A stretch of DNA of 22,815 nt, from positions 1 through 22,815 of the forward strand of contig CALELW010000120.1 of assembly GCA_937902905.1 (NCBI GenBank). The letters are read 5' to 3'. The translations under genes were made by a program, and so were the position numbers. Every line of letters starts with the position of its first letter. Position 1 is the first letter of the stretch. Below the pieces are notes generated by a model. It saw nothing but the letters and a program-made list of their open reading frames with translations, was not told the DNA's origin and did no database searches. This DNA comes from an uncultured Clostridium sp. (GTDB lineage: Bacteria > Bacillota > Clostridia > Lachnospirales > Lachnospiraceae). Positions 22,337 to 22,815 of this stretch are shown in pieces.

Positions 22337-22815
22337 ATGAATCGGACAATATTTGAAAATCTTCCTCAGAAGATGAACCTTATCAGTGATTTGTTTTCAA
22401 GAGTAGTGTTCCGTGACAAGGAGGCCTGCCAGGATTTGGTAAGGATTATTCTGGGGGAAGGATATGAGGTTACAGGGGTGACCTCGCAGTATGACATCAC
22501 CAATCTCCAGTATCGTAGTGTGGTGCTGGATATTCTAGCAGAGACAGAGGGAGAAGAGCCGATTCATGTGGAATTTCAGATATCCGATGACGATGATCAT
22601 ATGCGGCGTGTCAGGTACTGCAACGGAAGCATTGATACGCATCTTTTACAGAAAGGGAAAGAATATAAGGAACTGCCGGATGTGTATCATATTTATATTA
22701 CAATGAATGATTTTATCGGAGGCGGTCAGACAGTGTATGAAATTTTTCGCACGGTGCGTGACAGGGAAGGAACATACAGCACACAGTATCCAGTGGAAAA
22801 CGGAGTGCATGAGTC
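22337..22815 (+). CDS. Rpn / PD-(D/E)XK nuclease family protein, N-terminal part (3' end off the window)
   Basis: Starting at ATG 22337, 10 bases after AGGAGG, 159 codons are visible before the window ends. The start matches the family: an N-terminal helix region (NRTIFENLPQKMNLISDLFSRVVF), then the nuclease core with Asp65 in VVLDILAE and Glu79-x-Gln81 in HVEFQ, the usual metal and catalytic positions of the PD-(D/E)XK fold. The downstream stretch YCNGSIDTHLLQKGKEY is also typical. Rpn proteins are DNA endonucleases linked to recombination and to transposase_31-type elements, and recent work on E. coli Rpn proteins suggests a role in phage defence. The C-terminal tail that characterises the copies at the left edge is beyond this window. 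No terminal inverted repeats are visible. Confidence 0.85.
   Translation, partial: MNRTIFENLPQKMNLISDLFSRVVFRDKEACQDLVRIILGEGYEVTGVTSQYDITNLQYRSVVLDILAETEGEEPIHVEFQISDDDDHMRRVRYCNGSIDTHLLQKGKEYKELPDVYHIYITMNDFIGGGQTVYEIFRTVRDREGTYSTQYPVENGVHE

Overview
The window looks like a chromosomal segment of a fibre-degrading, Gram-positive Clostridia member, most likely Lachnospiraceae (Roseburia/Eubacterium/Butyrivibrio-like). This is inferred from AT-rich composition, strong AGGAGG ribosome sites, a secreted modular GH10 xylanase with Pro/Thr linkers, YesM/YesN-type two-component genes, lipoprotein sugar-binding proteins and Rpn-type (PD-(D/E)XK) nuclease genes with Gly-Ile-Glu-Gln tails. Species cannot be fixed from the sequence alone. 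Every gene I can support is on the + strand.

Layout. (1) 1-580: the 3' end of an Rpn/PD-(D/E)XK nuclease gene, then a second, start-less copy of the same C-terminal module. (2) 586-758: a complete tRNA-Trp transcription unit (consensus promoter, tRNA, terminator). (3) 846-2912: a secreted Ig/FN3/beta-propeller-like surface protein. (4) 3022-6156: a cytoplasmic SGNH esterase, tgt (queuine tRNA-ribosyltransferase) and yajC, tightly packed and closed by a terminator. (5) 6266-13367: promoter, galK, galE, an FGGY sugar kinase, an AraC-type response regulator and its histidine kinase, closed by a terminator. (6) 13525-18386: a four-gene sugar ABC transporter of the YtfQ-YtfR-YtfT-YjfF (galactofuranose) type, closed by a terminator. 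(7) 18588-22007: a 1139-residue modular xylanase with an unusual C-terminal beta-helix, closed by a very strong terminator. (8) 22145-22815: a perfect sigma-A promoter, a roughly 155-nt hairpin-rich leader and the 5' part of a second Rpn nuclease gene that runs off the window.

How it fits together. The secreted xylanase would cut (arabino)xylan outside the cell. The YtfQRT/YjfF transporter would import a released furanose sugar: galactofuranose is the known ligand of the E. coli homologue, and arabinofuranose is a plausible alternative here. The FGGY kinase, GalK and GalE would feed imported sugars into central metabolism. The SGNH esterase, which has no signal peptide, could deacetylate imported oligosaccharides. 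The YesM/YesN-like pair sits directly upstream of the transporter and probably controls it. This functional chain is inference from family membership and gene order.

Four starts are better placed than the longest open frames suggest: galE at TTG 7603, the histidine kinase at GTG 11883, the transporter ATPase at ATG 14714 and the xylanase at ATG 18588. Each has a well-spaced Shine-Dalgarno. No CRISPR array, prophage, IS element with terminal repeats, or classical riboswitch was seen. I found no clear unprecedented multi-gene system. The most unusual items are the xylanase-beta-helix fusion, the two Rpn modules bracketing the segment, the structured leader of the right-hand Rpn gene, and the TCS-YtfQRT sugar locus with an unassigned FGGY kinase.
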